Source of the DNA: Anseranas semipalmata
Taxonomy: Eukaryota > Chordata > Aves > Anseriformes > Anseranatidae
Direction of reading: 5' to 3'
Length of the DNA stretch: 64,000 nt
Assembly (NCBI GenBank): GCA_013399115.1
Contig: VXAA01004295.1
Coordinates: 275,830-339,829 of the forward strand
Position numbers and translations under genes: made by a program. Shown piece by piece: positions 1-12,824 of the stretch. The notes under the pieces were generated by a model. It was not told the DNA's origin and searched no databases. It saw only the letters and a list, made by a program, of their open reading frames with translations. Positions within the stretch are counted from its first letter, which is position 1. The number at the start of each line of letters is the position of its first letter.

Positions 1-2160
1 TTTTAAGTGGAAATAGACCCCGACACCATTACTTCGTACCAGAAACTGTCCTCAGAGAAACAGATTGTGAACGTCGGTACAAATGCACAGAAAATTACAA
101 GCAGTAACGTTTTTATCAAGTTTGTTTTGGCCCTCACCACCAACACGCTTGTGAACAAAGCTGCCTAAGCATAAGTACCAACACGCGAGAGGGATTAGGC
201 TGCAAGAGGGAAAACCATACGCTATTCAGTTTACAAAGATGGTGCTAACATCAGTGGTGCAGAATGTGGAAATAACCCAGCCTGCAGCCACGACTCGAAC
301 GAAATACACTAGCCTCTGACTTTCCAGTGCAACACTACCTACAAACGGGTCTGGGAATAAATCCACGCCTTTAGTGACAACTTGCAGCAAATTTCCAATT
401 GAGAAAGTCACACTAGAAAGCACCCAAAACACTGCCCCCTTAAAGAAAATTAAGAGCCAAAGATTAAAATACTTTGTTATGATCCTGTAGTTCCCTGGTT
501 TAAAGTTGCTACCTATATTAGGCAACAGGGTTTATTAAACCATTGATTGCTTGTTTAAAAGTCATTTAAACCAGTGACATTCTGTTGGAGAAAATATGCC
601 AAGAGTCTCTGGTACGTTTATAAAGTACGTATGTTTCTGACACTGACTGCAAAGTTGAAGAACATTCTACAGGTCCTGGTTCCTCCAGACCATTTCTCCT
701 GATTCCTCTGTAAAGCCATGTAATATTATTTCTCATGAGGACAGTAAGACTTAGTAATTCTGCTATTTAAGGTCAACTCAGAAGAAGCTAAAGAAAGAAG
801 CTATCACAAAGAAATGGATGCACCAAGTAAATACAGGCTCTAGTCCTACTTAGTTAAATTTGTGTACAGATGAAAAAACAATTCTGAAAAAGAAACACAA
901 TCTAGAATTGGGAAAACTTAAGCATTTAAAAAATAGAGAAAAGCAAAAGTTAGCTAGTCCACAGCTTTTATTCCCATCCATTCATATAGATTTATTTAAA
1001 CTAAGATTATATTTCAAAACTATTAACAATGGAAAAAAAATCCTCTATACATGGTAAGAATATTTAGTTTTTAGTTAATTCTGGATTACTTTTTTTTTTT
1101 TCAACTGTGCTCTTCCTCCTGTTCTATGGCTAATTCAACTATGTAATGTAAAACAACTTTTCTAAAGGTATTTTGTATCTCAGTGGCTCCTTTTCCTGAA
1201 TTAAGGTCTCTTTTATATTCATTAACTGAATGAACTAAAATGAATTAAATGAAACAAAAAGCTAATAGCAGATATTCAGCATATTTTACAAATTTAGTAT
1301 ATGGCAAATCAGAACAACTACACTGACAGTTTCCTTTTGGGTTTGCATTTATCTGAAAACTGGAAGTCTGAGAAGTTATTCAAATAGATACTGGAAAGTA
1401 ATGAGAAAGCAACCAAAAGGCTGGAAAACATGCGAAGCTGCAGATGGATGCGGGCACCCATCAGCAAGCTGCCAGTCCCTAGCATCTGTTGGAGCCACGC
1501 ACCTCGCTGATACCCCCACGCTGTCCCACACCCTGTAATGCAAAGCTCTGAAAGATCTTGAGGGTTGATGCCCTTAATTACTTTCAGTAAGTCGAGTCTT
1601 CTTTACTGAGAATGTGAATGTGCAAAGACTTTCACAGAAGTCATGCTTTCTAGCAAATATTTTCTCATTTCCCTCAGAGGTGAGGAATTTAGATGCCAAA
1701 AATAAGCATTCAGGCACCAAGTTATATGTATCAGAAGTAACTGTAACCTTGCTGACCCGAAACTGGGTTAAAAGCAGCAGTTAAATGTATATATATAAAA
1801 AAATCTCTTATAAGGAGTGTGTGAAAATGTAGCACAACTTGAAACGTTTAGTTCAGTTTACTGAACTCATGAGAACAACTTAATACCATCATTTACTCAT
1901 CCAAATTGTGGAACTTATGGAAAACCACGGCAGATCAGTAGCAAGGGGAATTTAAGGCTCAGAAAAGGCCACATTTTCTACACTAACAGTAACTGTAGAG
2001 CTCTTAAACCTTATCTGAGTATTTAGACTAATGGTATGACTACAAAGAATCCTACCCAGGCAGATATATGTTACAAAAAATAAATACTTGAATATGATCT
2101 CAATGAGGGGAAAAAAAAAACAGCCAAGGCTCAGAATTGGCCCCTGCAAAGGATGTGTTT

Positions 2161-2178
2161 AAAAAAAAAAAAAAAAAA
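2161..2178 (+). repeat. poly(A) run, 18 bases
   Basis: An uninterrupted run of 18 A. No recognisable retroposed body lies upstream, so it is recorded only as a homopolymer. Confidence 0.8.
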
Positions 2179-4270
2179 GGAGCAAATAAAACACAAAGAA
2201 AGTATTGTTAGGATAGCTCAAAAAAAACTATAGCACCATCAACATGTTGCAGTAGGGAGGTCAGCTGGTCAGCTGCATTTACTTTGGCCATCACCGAGTG
2301 AGATTCATCTTCCCCCTTTTGAGATGTCTAAAGTAAACTGAAAAACACAAACAACCACAAAACAGCAGATGTCTAACCCTAAAGTAGTTGTCCTGTAGTC
2401 CCATAGCACGAACTGGTACTTCTCAATGGTAATTTCTCTGGCCTCTTTCAGAATGGAACAGATCTCCTGCTAGGAATGGCTATTTGTATTCCCAGACTGT
2501 AAATGAAAACCAGGCTAGTTAATTTGGGGGTAGGCCTCAAACTTTTAGCTACCTGTTTCTCAGAAGATTAATCCAACTTGTAACTCTCAAAGCAAATACT
2601 CCACGCTGCCTCTCTGGTAAGAGTGTCTCCTAAGTTTGATTATGGAAGAAATCTTTTCCATAAATAGTGACTTGTTTTTAATAATGATATAAATAAGCAG
2701 GGAACAATGGTTTTTACCTTATTTTGCATCTATATGTATCTTTCCTAAAAGTTTACTACTTCATTAGCAATTATTTGTTTGCAATTACATATAGTCTTTG
2801 CACTAAGATTGGCAATCATTTTCTAATTAGGAAATGCATTTACATATTTAACAATTCAACAGCTTATTTATTAGATTCTAAATGGTCACATTTTATCAGA
2901 AATTGCAACAACGTACATTTTCCCTGATTATTTAACATTTCATTAATTTACATATAGAGCTCTATTTGGATGCCAAGTAGAATTACATGGAAAATGGCAT
3001 TCAAAATAATTCTTTCTTAGAGTGAGCTGTTTAAAATGTATTGGATACATTCAGGAAATACATATTGTTACAAAGAGGATAGAACTAATTGTCTAGCTAG
3101 CACTGCCTTCAGCTTTTAGACACAGCACATTTTACCCTCGCAGATTTATCCTATGCATGGAAGAGCTTTCTTCTTTTTCAAGAACTTTTTCAAAAACAAG
3201 CTTTCTTCTTTTTCAACTCCTAATCTGTCTCCAACTTTGAATTGGTTGTTTGAATTGAGCTGGATAAACTGAAATTGAACTGCAAGAAAAAGCTACTGCA
3301 ATCAGACCACGGTTTAGCTCTCCAAAAACTTGCTTCTTGCTCTCTAAAGAGGCAGGGCTGCATACTACTCCATCAGTTCACTGCATTCTCTTTAAGGCTT
3401 TGGCGACACATAACTGCTTAAAATTTTAAGAGATTATAGTACATACAGCTTTAAGACAGGTTATTGATTTCATATTTTAAGGGAAAATATTTAATTTATA
3501 TCAGTCTTTTCTAAAATAAACGTTTATCTTTCCTCATTTGTTCTAGGGCAGTATTGTGTGCAGACTGTAGGGCTCGTTTTAGTGGTAAGGCAGTGCCATA
3601 TTATGCTACAACTCCAAGCCTAGAGGCACGAACAGATGTTCAGTAAGTGTATCTGCAAATAAGAGTTCTGATGTACTCCAGAAACCAGTCCTTTGTACAT
3701 GTACATGCGAGTAGTACTACGTACATAATACTCTTGTCCCCTTCCATGCCTCCTCATGAAAGAGGTTGATCAAAACCAGACTTCTGTCTGTGCTTTTTAA
3801 AGGCTCTTTGTTGGTAGCAATCCAGTTTTGGCTGCCATTTTTTTGTGGGGCCTCCGAGTTCCTTCCCTGATATGACCAGGCATTAGTCTGTGATGTGATG
3901 GGGGAAAGAAGTGAGAGTCCTCTGGCAAGGAAGCCAGAAAAATAAGCAATTTCTTGACAACTTTAATAGTTCCAAGTAAGAAATAGTTAACATTAAAAAC
4001 AACAGACAAGACAATGCCAAGTTTCAACTTCCCAGCAGTCTGTCATCCTCACCAGCCTCTGCAGTCCTGAAGCTATCAACTTTGGAAATATTACTGGTCA
4101 CGGCCAAGTCACTTGGCTCATGACAAGTCTAAGGCAGATACTCTGTACACAGAGAGCAGTAATTATCATTCCATCTTGAAGACTAGGGTCTTCAAAACAG
4201 CGAAAATGTCAAACAGGCATCTGACTTACAAGTGATTTTCTTTCTTACTTATCTACGGACAATCCCTCCT

Positions 4271-4352
4271 GAAAAAACTAAGAAAACAAAATTAAAGAAA
4301 ACAACACAAAACAAAACAACAACAACAACAACAAAACAAACAAAAAAACAAA
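4271..4352 (+). repeat. A-rich CAA simple repeat
   Basis: A low-complexity tract of A runs interrupted by C, including a core of consecutive CAA units (about 4314-4335). It resembles a decayed poly(A) tail or a simple repeat. No parent retrotransposon is recognisable beside it. Confidence 0.7.
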
Positions 4353-7300
4353 GCAACACCCCTCCTCAACAATATTAGACTTCCAGGCACAGGCTGAGGC
4401 CTTTGAGTATGTTTCAACTATGCAGTATTTTTAATCGAAGAATAAGATGGTAGCTGTACTTAATGCATTCTTTCTGTTGGGAACATGCTTCAGGTGAAAA
4501 GAGGATTACAGTGTTGACAAATGAGCTTCCTTAAGAAGCATAAGGTCGGCATCTGGACCACTGGTGGGAATAAACGTGTTAACATGAATAGAAAAGAGTA
4601 TCATACTGATTTTAAAAATGAGTTTATCTGAGAATTTCTCTAAACATAGATAATAAAGGAAATTTGAGCAATGATCACTTTCATCTCTTGGCTGCAGTTA
4701 GCATAGTAAATATATTCGGATTAGGCCAAAACATACAGGGATGTTATCCTTCTTATCAAATCTGTTTCATAATCAAGACAAATGCTTAAATAAGAAACTC
4801 AGAAATAGAACGACCAGTTTTTAGCATGATACTGTCTCACAGGACACAAGGACTATTACATTCTGAATCAGAAAACAAAAAATGAATGTGAATGGTAATT
4901 AATGCATTGTAGTTCTTCTATATGATGAATTCTACAATGCAACAAAAAAAACCTGTTGGTAGTAGCACTCATCTTTATTTCAAGAATTCTATCCTATCTG
5001 TAATACATCTTAATTCTTTGAGACTTAACATACACTGTTAAGTTGAAATATTTTAAAACAGAGTGAGTAGAATCAGGTATTTATTTGACAGCTAATAGAA
5101 AAATGCAGATGTTTCTAAATGAAGTTTTGACTAAATAGTTTAAAGACAATTACACCATCATTGTATAGTTTAAACATTATAATATTAAATTATGGATTAT
5201 GCACAGAAATTTATCAGCTGAGAAAGTTGATATAAAATGTTAAGTTTTAATTGTTTAAAAAGATGTTTAGACTTGATTCATGTTTCTATTAACAGACATC
5301 GCTGCAAAATATGTTTCCAGAGCTAGTTTTGATAGTGCTAATGACAGCTGTATGCATTACACTGGAGCAATTTCCTAAGGAAAACCATCAAAACTGTTTT
5401 GAAATTCAGTCTCCTATTCAATAAAGGTGGAAAAATTAAATGGAAAAAACTCACTACTGCTTGAGTGCAGCATCTTACAGTCATCTTGATGAACTGCATC
5501 CTGTTGTTTGGGAGACAATTTTCCCAGTTGAGATGTTGAGTTATAATCCTGTTTTCTAGCCTACTTGTAACACTGCTTTTCATGCAATTTCACCTTTTCT
5601 TTGGTGAAAGACTTCTGTGTAATTCAAAATCTAAAGAGAGTTTTTTTGCATATGCTGGCTACATCATTATCTCTGTATTTTCAGTTGAATAAAGCCTAAA
5701 GGCTGTAAGAAACAATGAAACATTGAGTTCTATTGCATTTCTTCACAAGGAATGAGTAGCCTCGTGTGATACACATTTCAGTATTCAAGAAGGCAATACC
5801 ACAACTGTAATATTCTAGTACTGGTATAGCAAAACACACATTTATAACTGCAACATACTTATGAAACCTAAAGAGTATTTACTCCCAAAATGAAACCTAT
5901 GTTCTACATGAACTATTACAGTCATTTTTATTGGACCTGCACTTGCCCTGATATGCAAAATACCGTGTAGACAAATAGGTGTCCTTGCTCCCAAAACTTA
6001 CATCTGAAGAAAAGTGCACACCAGAAAAGTATTATCAGAAAAAATAGGGGCAGAAAACCCAGGGGGAAAGAAAGAGTGCTGGTATACCTGATCATTCTTC
6101 AATAAACGGTGTCTTAAAGTAACAGATCAGATAGCAAAATAGTGACAATGCAGTAATAGTTAGTAAGCGCTTACAAGTGAGTCATTTAAAGATATCAAAC
6201 AAATGCCCATGAACAGATTCCAATCTTAAGCCAGTCAGTAATTAGTTTGGGAAGACAGGAGATAAGATGTCTACCAGAATGCTCCTTAGTGGTAAATGCT
6301 TGCAATAGGGCTATTCTGAACAGCTTCAGCAACATTCATGATTCAGCAGTAATTGACTGCTTCCTCTCTAAACAAAAAAATAATGCAACATGTAACCCTA
6401 AGTCTAGCTTTAAAAAAATTACAGAGGAAACAGCAACTATTTGGCTGGAATGAACTTCAGTTTATGTGCACAGCTCATGCAGTCCTTCTGACCTCAACAG
6501 TAAAATGAACAAACTTGGAAGAAACAAGCTTTTATACTGCCACATTTGGAACAATTGGAAGCAGTCTCAAAATCCAATGGAATAACATGTATCCTTTTCA
6601 ACAAACACATGCAAACAGATGAAGTTCACACTTCAGTTGTTTTTTTTTTTTTTTCCTCCACTGCTGACCTAGGTGCCAAGCAATGGAAAGTAACAATTCA
6701 CTCTGCTTCCCCATTAAATATTGTCTTCCAGTAGATACCCAGTCATACAGGATAAATAACTGCTACAGGAGCCTTAGCTGCTTGCGTGAACAAAAGTGCA
6801 GCTTTATGGACCTCATCACTTGCATGACCCAAAGCCTAAATGAAATAGGAATTATGGAGAATTTACTTTTTATTCCATGTGACTGTAAAAGATTACTTTA
6901 TAAATGTTAAACATTGTTAATGTGTTTACTTCATTTACTCCTAAATGCAGCAATAATCACATACAGTAAATTTCCAAAATACTATTTTCAAGAAAAACAA
7001 ATTAGAATTCCTTTATAGCTACATCTAGATAGACAACTTTAAAAACAAGTCTAAACACTACTCAACAATGCCTGTTACAATTGCTTTAGGCTGAAGAAGA
7101 GAGCAGATAGAGGAACCCTGACTAGAGTTGCTAGTTCACACTTTGTTACAACAAGCAAGGTCTCAATTCAATTTATATGAACACCAGGGCATATGTAGTG
7201 AACTATGAACATAGATCTACATTCTTTTGACAGAACAAGTGGAGAGAACTTCAAAAACATGGAGAGAAAAAAATTGAGTACAGTTACATGTAAAGGTACT

Positions 7301-8610
7301 ACAGAAAAATGCTTTTGTCTCAACTCCAATTAGAAATGATTCCAATTTTCTTCTTGCATTACCATGAAGTAAAAAAACAAAAACCCATCAAAACAGAAAA
7401 ATAAAAGAGAATGGCAGCAGAACTCACTGCTATATGTAAGGACACAGCTGGAGCATCCTAGTGTTGTCATCATGTAATCTGAAATTAACCTCCAAGAATT
7501 ATGGATATACTCCAAGTTACTAGAGTCTGAGGCTACACAATTGAGGAAATTCCAAAGAACTAGATGTGGCAGACTGGGGTCTTTTGACATAGTCAGTGCT
7601 GATCGTTTTTTTTCCCCGTATAAAGTCACACAGTAGAACCTCCACTGAATACAATGAAATGTGAATTAAACCAACTCCCTGTTTCTGAGGACACTAAAAT
7701 ACATTAATTTATCATATTTATAAAGCACAAAATGTTACTGGAAGTTATTATCAGCCTACGTTTTAAGAAGAAAATTTTTAACTGTGCAGAAGTTCAACTA
7801 ACTACTTTATAAAATTTTGTTTTTCTCAGGGAATACAAATATTCTGTCAATTAATATTTTGCTGATGGAAATTAAATGCTGTACTTGTATGGATGTAGCC
7901 CATGTCTGTCCACTAGTATGGATCCCAATTTAAACAAAACCTGCACCATAGCTGCCTTATTTGTAACTTTCTGACACTTTGGAAACTGAAATACTCCAGT
8001 CTAAACAGCCTTTCAGGTACCACAGCAGTATCTAGAGCCAGAATGTGCACCACTCATAGTGCAACTGCGTGCAGCACCTCCTTCTTTCACTTGGTGAGCT
8101 TCATCTGATTCAGGAGGATTCAAGTTGAAGGTTGTAGAAGATGACTGCCCACAACAGGAAATAAGTAGCAAGCTGCAAATTCGATGTGAACAAATAGCCA
8201 AAGACACAAAACTGAGCCGTACAGAAACAGATGAGGAGAAAATATTTTTTTTGTTGCAGTTTTGCTTTGTTCTTTCTTTTCCAAGAACAGCAGTACCCTG
8301 AACATCTAAATAATTTTCTGTAGAATACATTGCTGACTAGGACTTGTGTTTGCTATGTGCAGAGATATTCTGAGGAAAAAAAAGGCATTGACTTCACTAA
8401 AAATATCTTGCCTGAAAAGTTCAAGGCCAACTATGTGAAGGTTTGCTATTTGGTAAGAAGAAACAACTTATCCTATCTGTTGGGTAGAAAAAAAACCCTG
8501 CAGAATACGATGATAAACCACTGAAGTATCACAGACACTGACTTGCTGTTGTAATTAATAGTGACCATATATTTCACGTGGCTTAATGTCTTGTAACATA
8601 CTGTGAGTAG

Positions 8611-9437
8611 TGGTGGATACACCAGAGGGTTGTGCTGCCATCCAGAGGGACTTGGACAGGTTGGAGAAATAGGTTGACAGGAACCTCATGAAGTTCAACG
8701 AGGAGAAGTGCAGAGTCCTTCAAGTGGGGAGGAACAACCCCAGGCACCAGTACATGCTGGGGGACACCCAGCTGGAAAGCAGCTCTGCAGAAAGGACCTG
8801 AGGGTCCTGGTGGACACCAAGTTGAACGTGAACCAGTGATGTGCCCTTGCCACGAAGAAGACTAGCAGTATCCGGGGCTGCGTTAGGCACTGCATTGCCA
8901 GCAGGTTGAGAAAGGTGATCCTTCTCCACTATTTATCACTAGTGAGTCCAGACCTGGAATAATGTGTCCAGTTCTGGGCTCCCCAGTACTACTAGAACGA
9001 GTCCAACAAAGGGCCCCCCACAAAGATGATCAAGGGACTGGAGCACCTCTCCTCTGAGGAAAGGCTGACAGAGCTGGGACTGTTCAGCCTAGAGAAGAGA
9101 AAGCTCAGGGGCATCTTATCAGTGGATAATACCTTAAGGGAGAGTGCAAAGACAGAACCAGGCTCTTTTCAGTGGTGCCCAGTGCTAGGACAAGAGGCAG
9201 TGGGCACAAGCCAAAACACTGGAGGTTCCACCTAAACATCAGGAAGCATTTCTTTACTGTGCAGGTGACTGAGCACTGGAACAGACTGCCCAGAGAGGTT
9301 GTGGAATCTCCCTTCTTGCAGCCACCTTGACATGGTCCTGGGCAACCTGCTCTGGGTGTCCCTGCTTGAGCAGGGGGTTGGACCAGATGACCTGCAGAGG
9401 TCCCTTCCTACCTCAACCATTCTGTGATGCTGTGAAC
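8611..9437 (+). mobile_element. decayed CR1 LINE, 3' part of ORF2 and 3' end
   Basis: About 830 bases of non-LTR retrotransposon of avian CR1 type in plus orientation. Recognisable pieces are the CCAGCTGGAAAGCAGC-like stretch, the CTGGGACTGTTCAGCCTAGA stretch, and the ends TTGGACCAGATGACCTGCAG and TTCTGTGATGCTGTGA. The reading frame is broken by stops and small indels, and even the longest surviving open pieces are only about 70 codons. It is 5'-truncated, as most CR1 copies are. It looks clearly older than the copy at 14330-15376. It lies in the gene-free region downstream of MON2. Confidence 0.92.
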
Positions 9438-12159
9438 ATTCCACAATTCATTGATAAGAGTAGGTAGGGAAGCAAGCAAATGTACAAGGGAACAAAACGG
9501 ATGCCCTGTTAGATAAGCATGTCTGATGATAAGCAAATTAACTACTCCACGTTACTTCTAAGAATAATTTTTTTCATTAGAAATTTCCAGCTTGAGCCAT
9601 CTGTTCCTTTTTCTTGGAGCTACTTACGTAATGTTAAATCCTTGTGTACATTAAGGTCTTAGCATTGAGACACACAAGTTTTCCCAAGTAATCCAAAATC
9701 TTAATATGAACCTTGTGATAATGTTGAAGACCCTCACATTTTCTCTTTGGATTCCCAATACAAATCCTTTTCAAGGTTGAGGAGAAGAACAAAAAAAGGT
9801 GAAGGATGTGATTACATCCAGCAATTAATGTTTATCTTCTAACTTCCAGCTGACATATTTCTATACAGTCAGCTGAGCCCCTTTTCTAGATGATTTCAGT
9901 CACACAATGCAGACCAATCCTGAAAATGTCTGTCTGTTCTATTTCACATGCCTAAGCAAACCTACAGACTTGAACAACTATGACATGGGTTTACTCGATG
10001 GACAATGTTAAATTAACCTTCTTTAGTAACAAGATTTGTCTTGGTAGGAACAGATATTTAAACGTGAAATTTAAATATTCAAAAATGCTGTTTGCATCAA
10101 AGAAGCCCAAAGAATATTTAGCAAAAAGTACAAATATAAAAAAAGAATCTGATACTTCAAAGTCAGAGGAAATATTTGAGTGCTGGACAAGAAGGCACAG
10201 AAAACAGAATAATTCTTATTCACTAACAAAATTAGTCAATGAAAAACCTCTTTTCTAAACCAGGTGCCTTTGTTTTCAGTTCTCAAACTATTTATACAAA
10301 ATACAAGAAAGCAGTTTGAGTATGGTCAGCCTCAACTTGCAAGTCCAAAACATGCCTCAAATAGAACAGATATTATTCATTTCCTAATTAAGAGGAAAGG
10401 AAGAAAATTTAGCTCATTGGTAGTTTATTTCAAAGCCTTCAGAAGATGAATATCCATGGGTGGTAAAGTACTCTAAGCTTTAGAGTCAGGTAAGACTTAC
10501 ACATCCCCATACCCTCCTTTTAAAATATAGATAAAAGTGAAGATTTGCTTCATCAAGACATTTGCATCTGTGTTATCGCCGAAGAAAACAATTAGAAATT
10601 AACTGGAAACAAACTCATTCACAGTTTGGTCTGCATGCCTCTTGCCAGAATTTCTAGTAGAGAGATTTTAAACCAAATTTATACCCTTTCTCTGCCTGAC
10701 GCCCTGCTTTTTTTCTTTAAGGACCAATACTCTTTGTCCTATCTTTCAGTAAGTAGCAGAGCGGTTGCAAGGTTTTCACTTTCAGAGTATGGATAATGTT
10801 GTTATTTGTAGCTGGGACCCAGGTCTCCAGTATATTGGAACTACTCCTCCAAACAGGCCATTTTGACAAAAAATCTATTAATGGAAATGAAAATGTTTGT
10901 TTTCTTAATGTAAAATGTGTGTTCCTTAAAAACTCTTTGAAGCCTCTTTAATATCCTTTCTGAAAGAATCATAAACTGGAGTCTTACGAGAGCAAGCTGT
11001 TCAAAGTTGTGCCTGCGTACCTTTATTCGCACAGGGTACTTCTGACCCTGACCAGTTCTTCACACCCTCACTTGAAGCTCCTACAACATCTACATCTATT
11101 CACATGTACCAATTCATGTCCCTTTAGTCAGCAAAGTGTAAAGCAAACAGATATAATACCACTTCTTATGCATGATAATCACTTTTAATATCTACAAAAG
11201 ACTTCAAGGAACAAAAACCTAAAGATAAGCTCTGAAATCCATAGAAAGGCACCTGTCTTTTTTTTTTTTCCTCAAAACATTTGGCCTTTGTGCTTTCACA
11301 TCACAGGTTAAAAGATATGTGAATACAGGTGAAACATTATTGAAATAATAATTCATTAAATAAAAGTTTAAATGCTATGTTACAAACTCCAAAAACAATA
11401 CTATTAAATGTGTTTTGCTTCAGTTGTGTATTATGTGAAAGTGAAAGAAAATTCACATTTACTTAATGACAAATTTTACTGCACTTCTAAACGAGTAACT
11501 ATCTTCAAAAATACACTTCTCATGGTTTTATATCAGACAGTTTATAATTAAAAGGTTAGAACAATTTGTTTCTGTTTAAAAGACATTACAAAACAAAGCA
11601 CTTAAAATTATTGAACAAAATATTACAGCCAAGTATTTCAGATATTTGAAATCGCCTTTCTTGGGTCATGATTCAAAGACTGGGATACCTGCAAATAAGG
11701 TCAAAAAAGTCTAACAACCCTCAAGTATGTTGTTTTTTTTTTTAAGCAAGGCTGCAACTACGAAAATGGATAGAGTTGAGTATAATGAACATCTTGAAAC
11801 AAATATATTATGAAGTGAGGTATGGTAGTGTTGAAGCGCTACAGTGGATTTCTGCATATTCAAACTTATTTCAGGTCAACTACTTTGAAGTTTGAGATCA
11901 GCAGGCTACTGACTGCTTGCTGCAATCTTTTGTCATATGACCTCTTCATTTAGATGTTCGATGGCCAGAGAAGATACATTCAATTAAGCAAAAACTAACA
12001 ACATGATCAGATATGAATGAGCATATCTGGCAATTTAGAAGGCAAACTGTAAGTAAAAATGCAAGCATACAACTTATAATAAATACATTTTCAAGCATTT
12101 AACATTATCAATGTTTTAAAAAGAATTTAAATAATAAATGCAACTATTTTATACAGAAC
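9438..12159. other. gene-free AT-rich sequence, possibly distal 3' UTR
   Basis: No coding region or repeat family is recognised. Open frames of 92 codons or fewer (for example at 9980-10258) have AT-driven composition and no family resemblance. The right part (about 11200-12160) is low in repeats and could belong to a long MON2 3' UTR. Confidence 0.5.
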
Positions 12160-12166
12160 TGTACCA

Positions 12167-12172
12167 TTTATT
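12167..12172 (-). terminator. candidate polyadenylation hexamer AATAAA (second)
   Basis: AATAAA on the minus strand, about 490 bases after the MON2 stop codon. A variant ATTAAA also occurs at 12329-12334. Which of these is used, or whether a more distal site is, cannot be told from sequence. Confidence 0.35.
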
Positions 12173-12447
12173 ATACACACAAGTATATCAGTTCCCTTTG
12201 TTTACAAAGGCTGGTTACAGATATATGGAATGTTACAGTACCATCTTGCATAAAATTTTAGTACAATTCGTACTTCAAAAAAAGGGTGCAAAACACCAGC
12301 CTAATAAATCTGACTGAATTGAAATATTTTTAATTACATCATTAACACATACACAACAAGCTGTACATAAGCCCACTTTTCAATCACCACTTCAAGATAC
12401 TGTAGCAAGTACATTAGATTATAAATGATTCCAACTACTCAGTTAAA

Positions 12448-12453
12448 TTTATT
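12448..12453 (-). terminator. candidate polyadenylation hexamer AATAAA (proximal)
   Basis: AATAAA on the minus strand, about 210 bases after the MON2 stop codon. The hexamer is seen directly. Its use is inferred from position only, since AT-rich DNA produces such hexamers by chance. Confidence 0.35.
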
Positions 12454-12660
12454 AAAGGTTTGCACTGCTACTCACTCTGGAACCTTTGAGATATAGCTTG
12501 TATTCATGAATTACTGAGCTCTTGTTAGTACAGTTAAAAGGCAGTCAGCATTGGTTGCCAAGTACTAGACACAAGAGATTTCCTCAGAGAAACTTCACCT
12601 GGGAACAAACATTTTTGGATACTTTTTTCCTTCAAAAATAATAAAAAAAGTTTTATGGGG

Positions 12661-12824
12661 TCAAGACTCTCCGTTCTGTACCTTGGATGCTGGTGGATGC
12701 ATGAAGTCCTTAAAGGGAACAAGTGCCTCTTTCAGGGCAGAGCACACTTCCGAGGAGGAGCAGGTGATACATTCTACTAAAGTTGGGTACAAGGCAATAA
12801 CTTGTGCCCATGTGTTAGCATCAA
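12661..12824 (-). CDS. MON2: MON2 exon e31, last coding exon with stop
   Basis: This is 164 coding bases ending in TGA (12663-12661 on the minus strand). It encodes [20 protein letters not shown], then [20 protein letters not shown], then [14 protein letters not shown]. The acceptor is CATTGCAG. The C terminus matches the end of human MON2 as I remember it, with an H for Q change in FMHPPAS. The 3' UTR continues leftward from 12660. Confidence 0.97.

Larger units (their letters stand above)
1..8610. other. gene-free AT-rich sequence downstream of MON2
   Basis: I see no convincing gene here on either strand. Open frames are at most about 105 codons and show no protein family resemblance. The region contains an 18-base A run (2161-2178), a CAA/A-rich simple repeat (4271-4352) and a 15-base T run (6640-6654). 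It could be intergenic, or partly a distal MON2 3' UTR. The stretches near 1-520 and 1430-1540 are somewhat richer in CpG and GC than their surroundings, but I could not assign them. Confidence 0.6.
12160..12660 (-). other. MON2: probable proximal 3' UTR of MON2
   Basis: This sequence directly follows the MON2 stop codon on the minus strand. It is AT-rich, has no CR1 or LTR match and contains two AATAAA hexamers in MON2 sense. The true 3' end of the transcript cannot be fixed without RNA data, and the UTR may run much further left. Confidence 0.6.

Noticed and set aside
4271..4352. Possible CRISPR-like or tandem array in the CAA-rich tract
   Set aside because: It is a simple low-complexity repeat without spacer structure, in a vertebrate genome.
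1..8610. Last exon of a convergent neighbour such as PPM1H, expected downstream of MON2 from human synteny
   Set aside because: No frame on the plus strand resembles a PP2C phosphatase C terminus, so I do not claim it.
1..12660. let-7i microRNA, which in human lies a few kilobases beyond the MON2 3' end
   Set aside because: I looked for the let-7 start TGAGGTAGTAGTTT on both strands and did not find it. If synteny holds, it should lie further left, outside the window.
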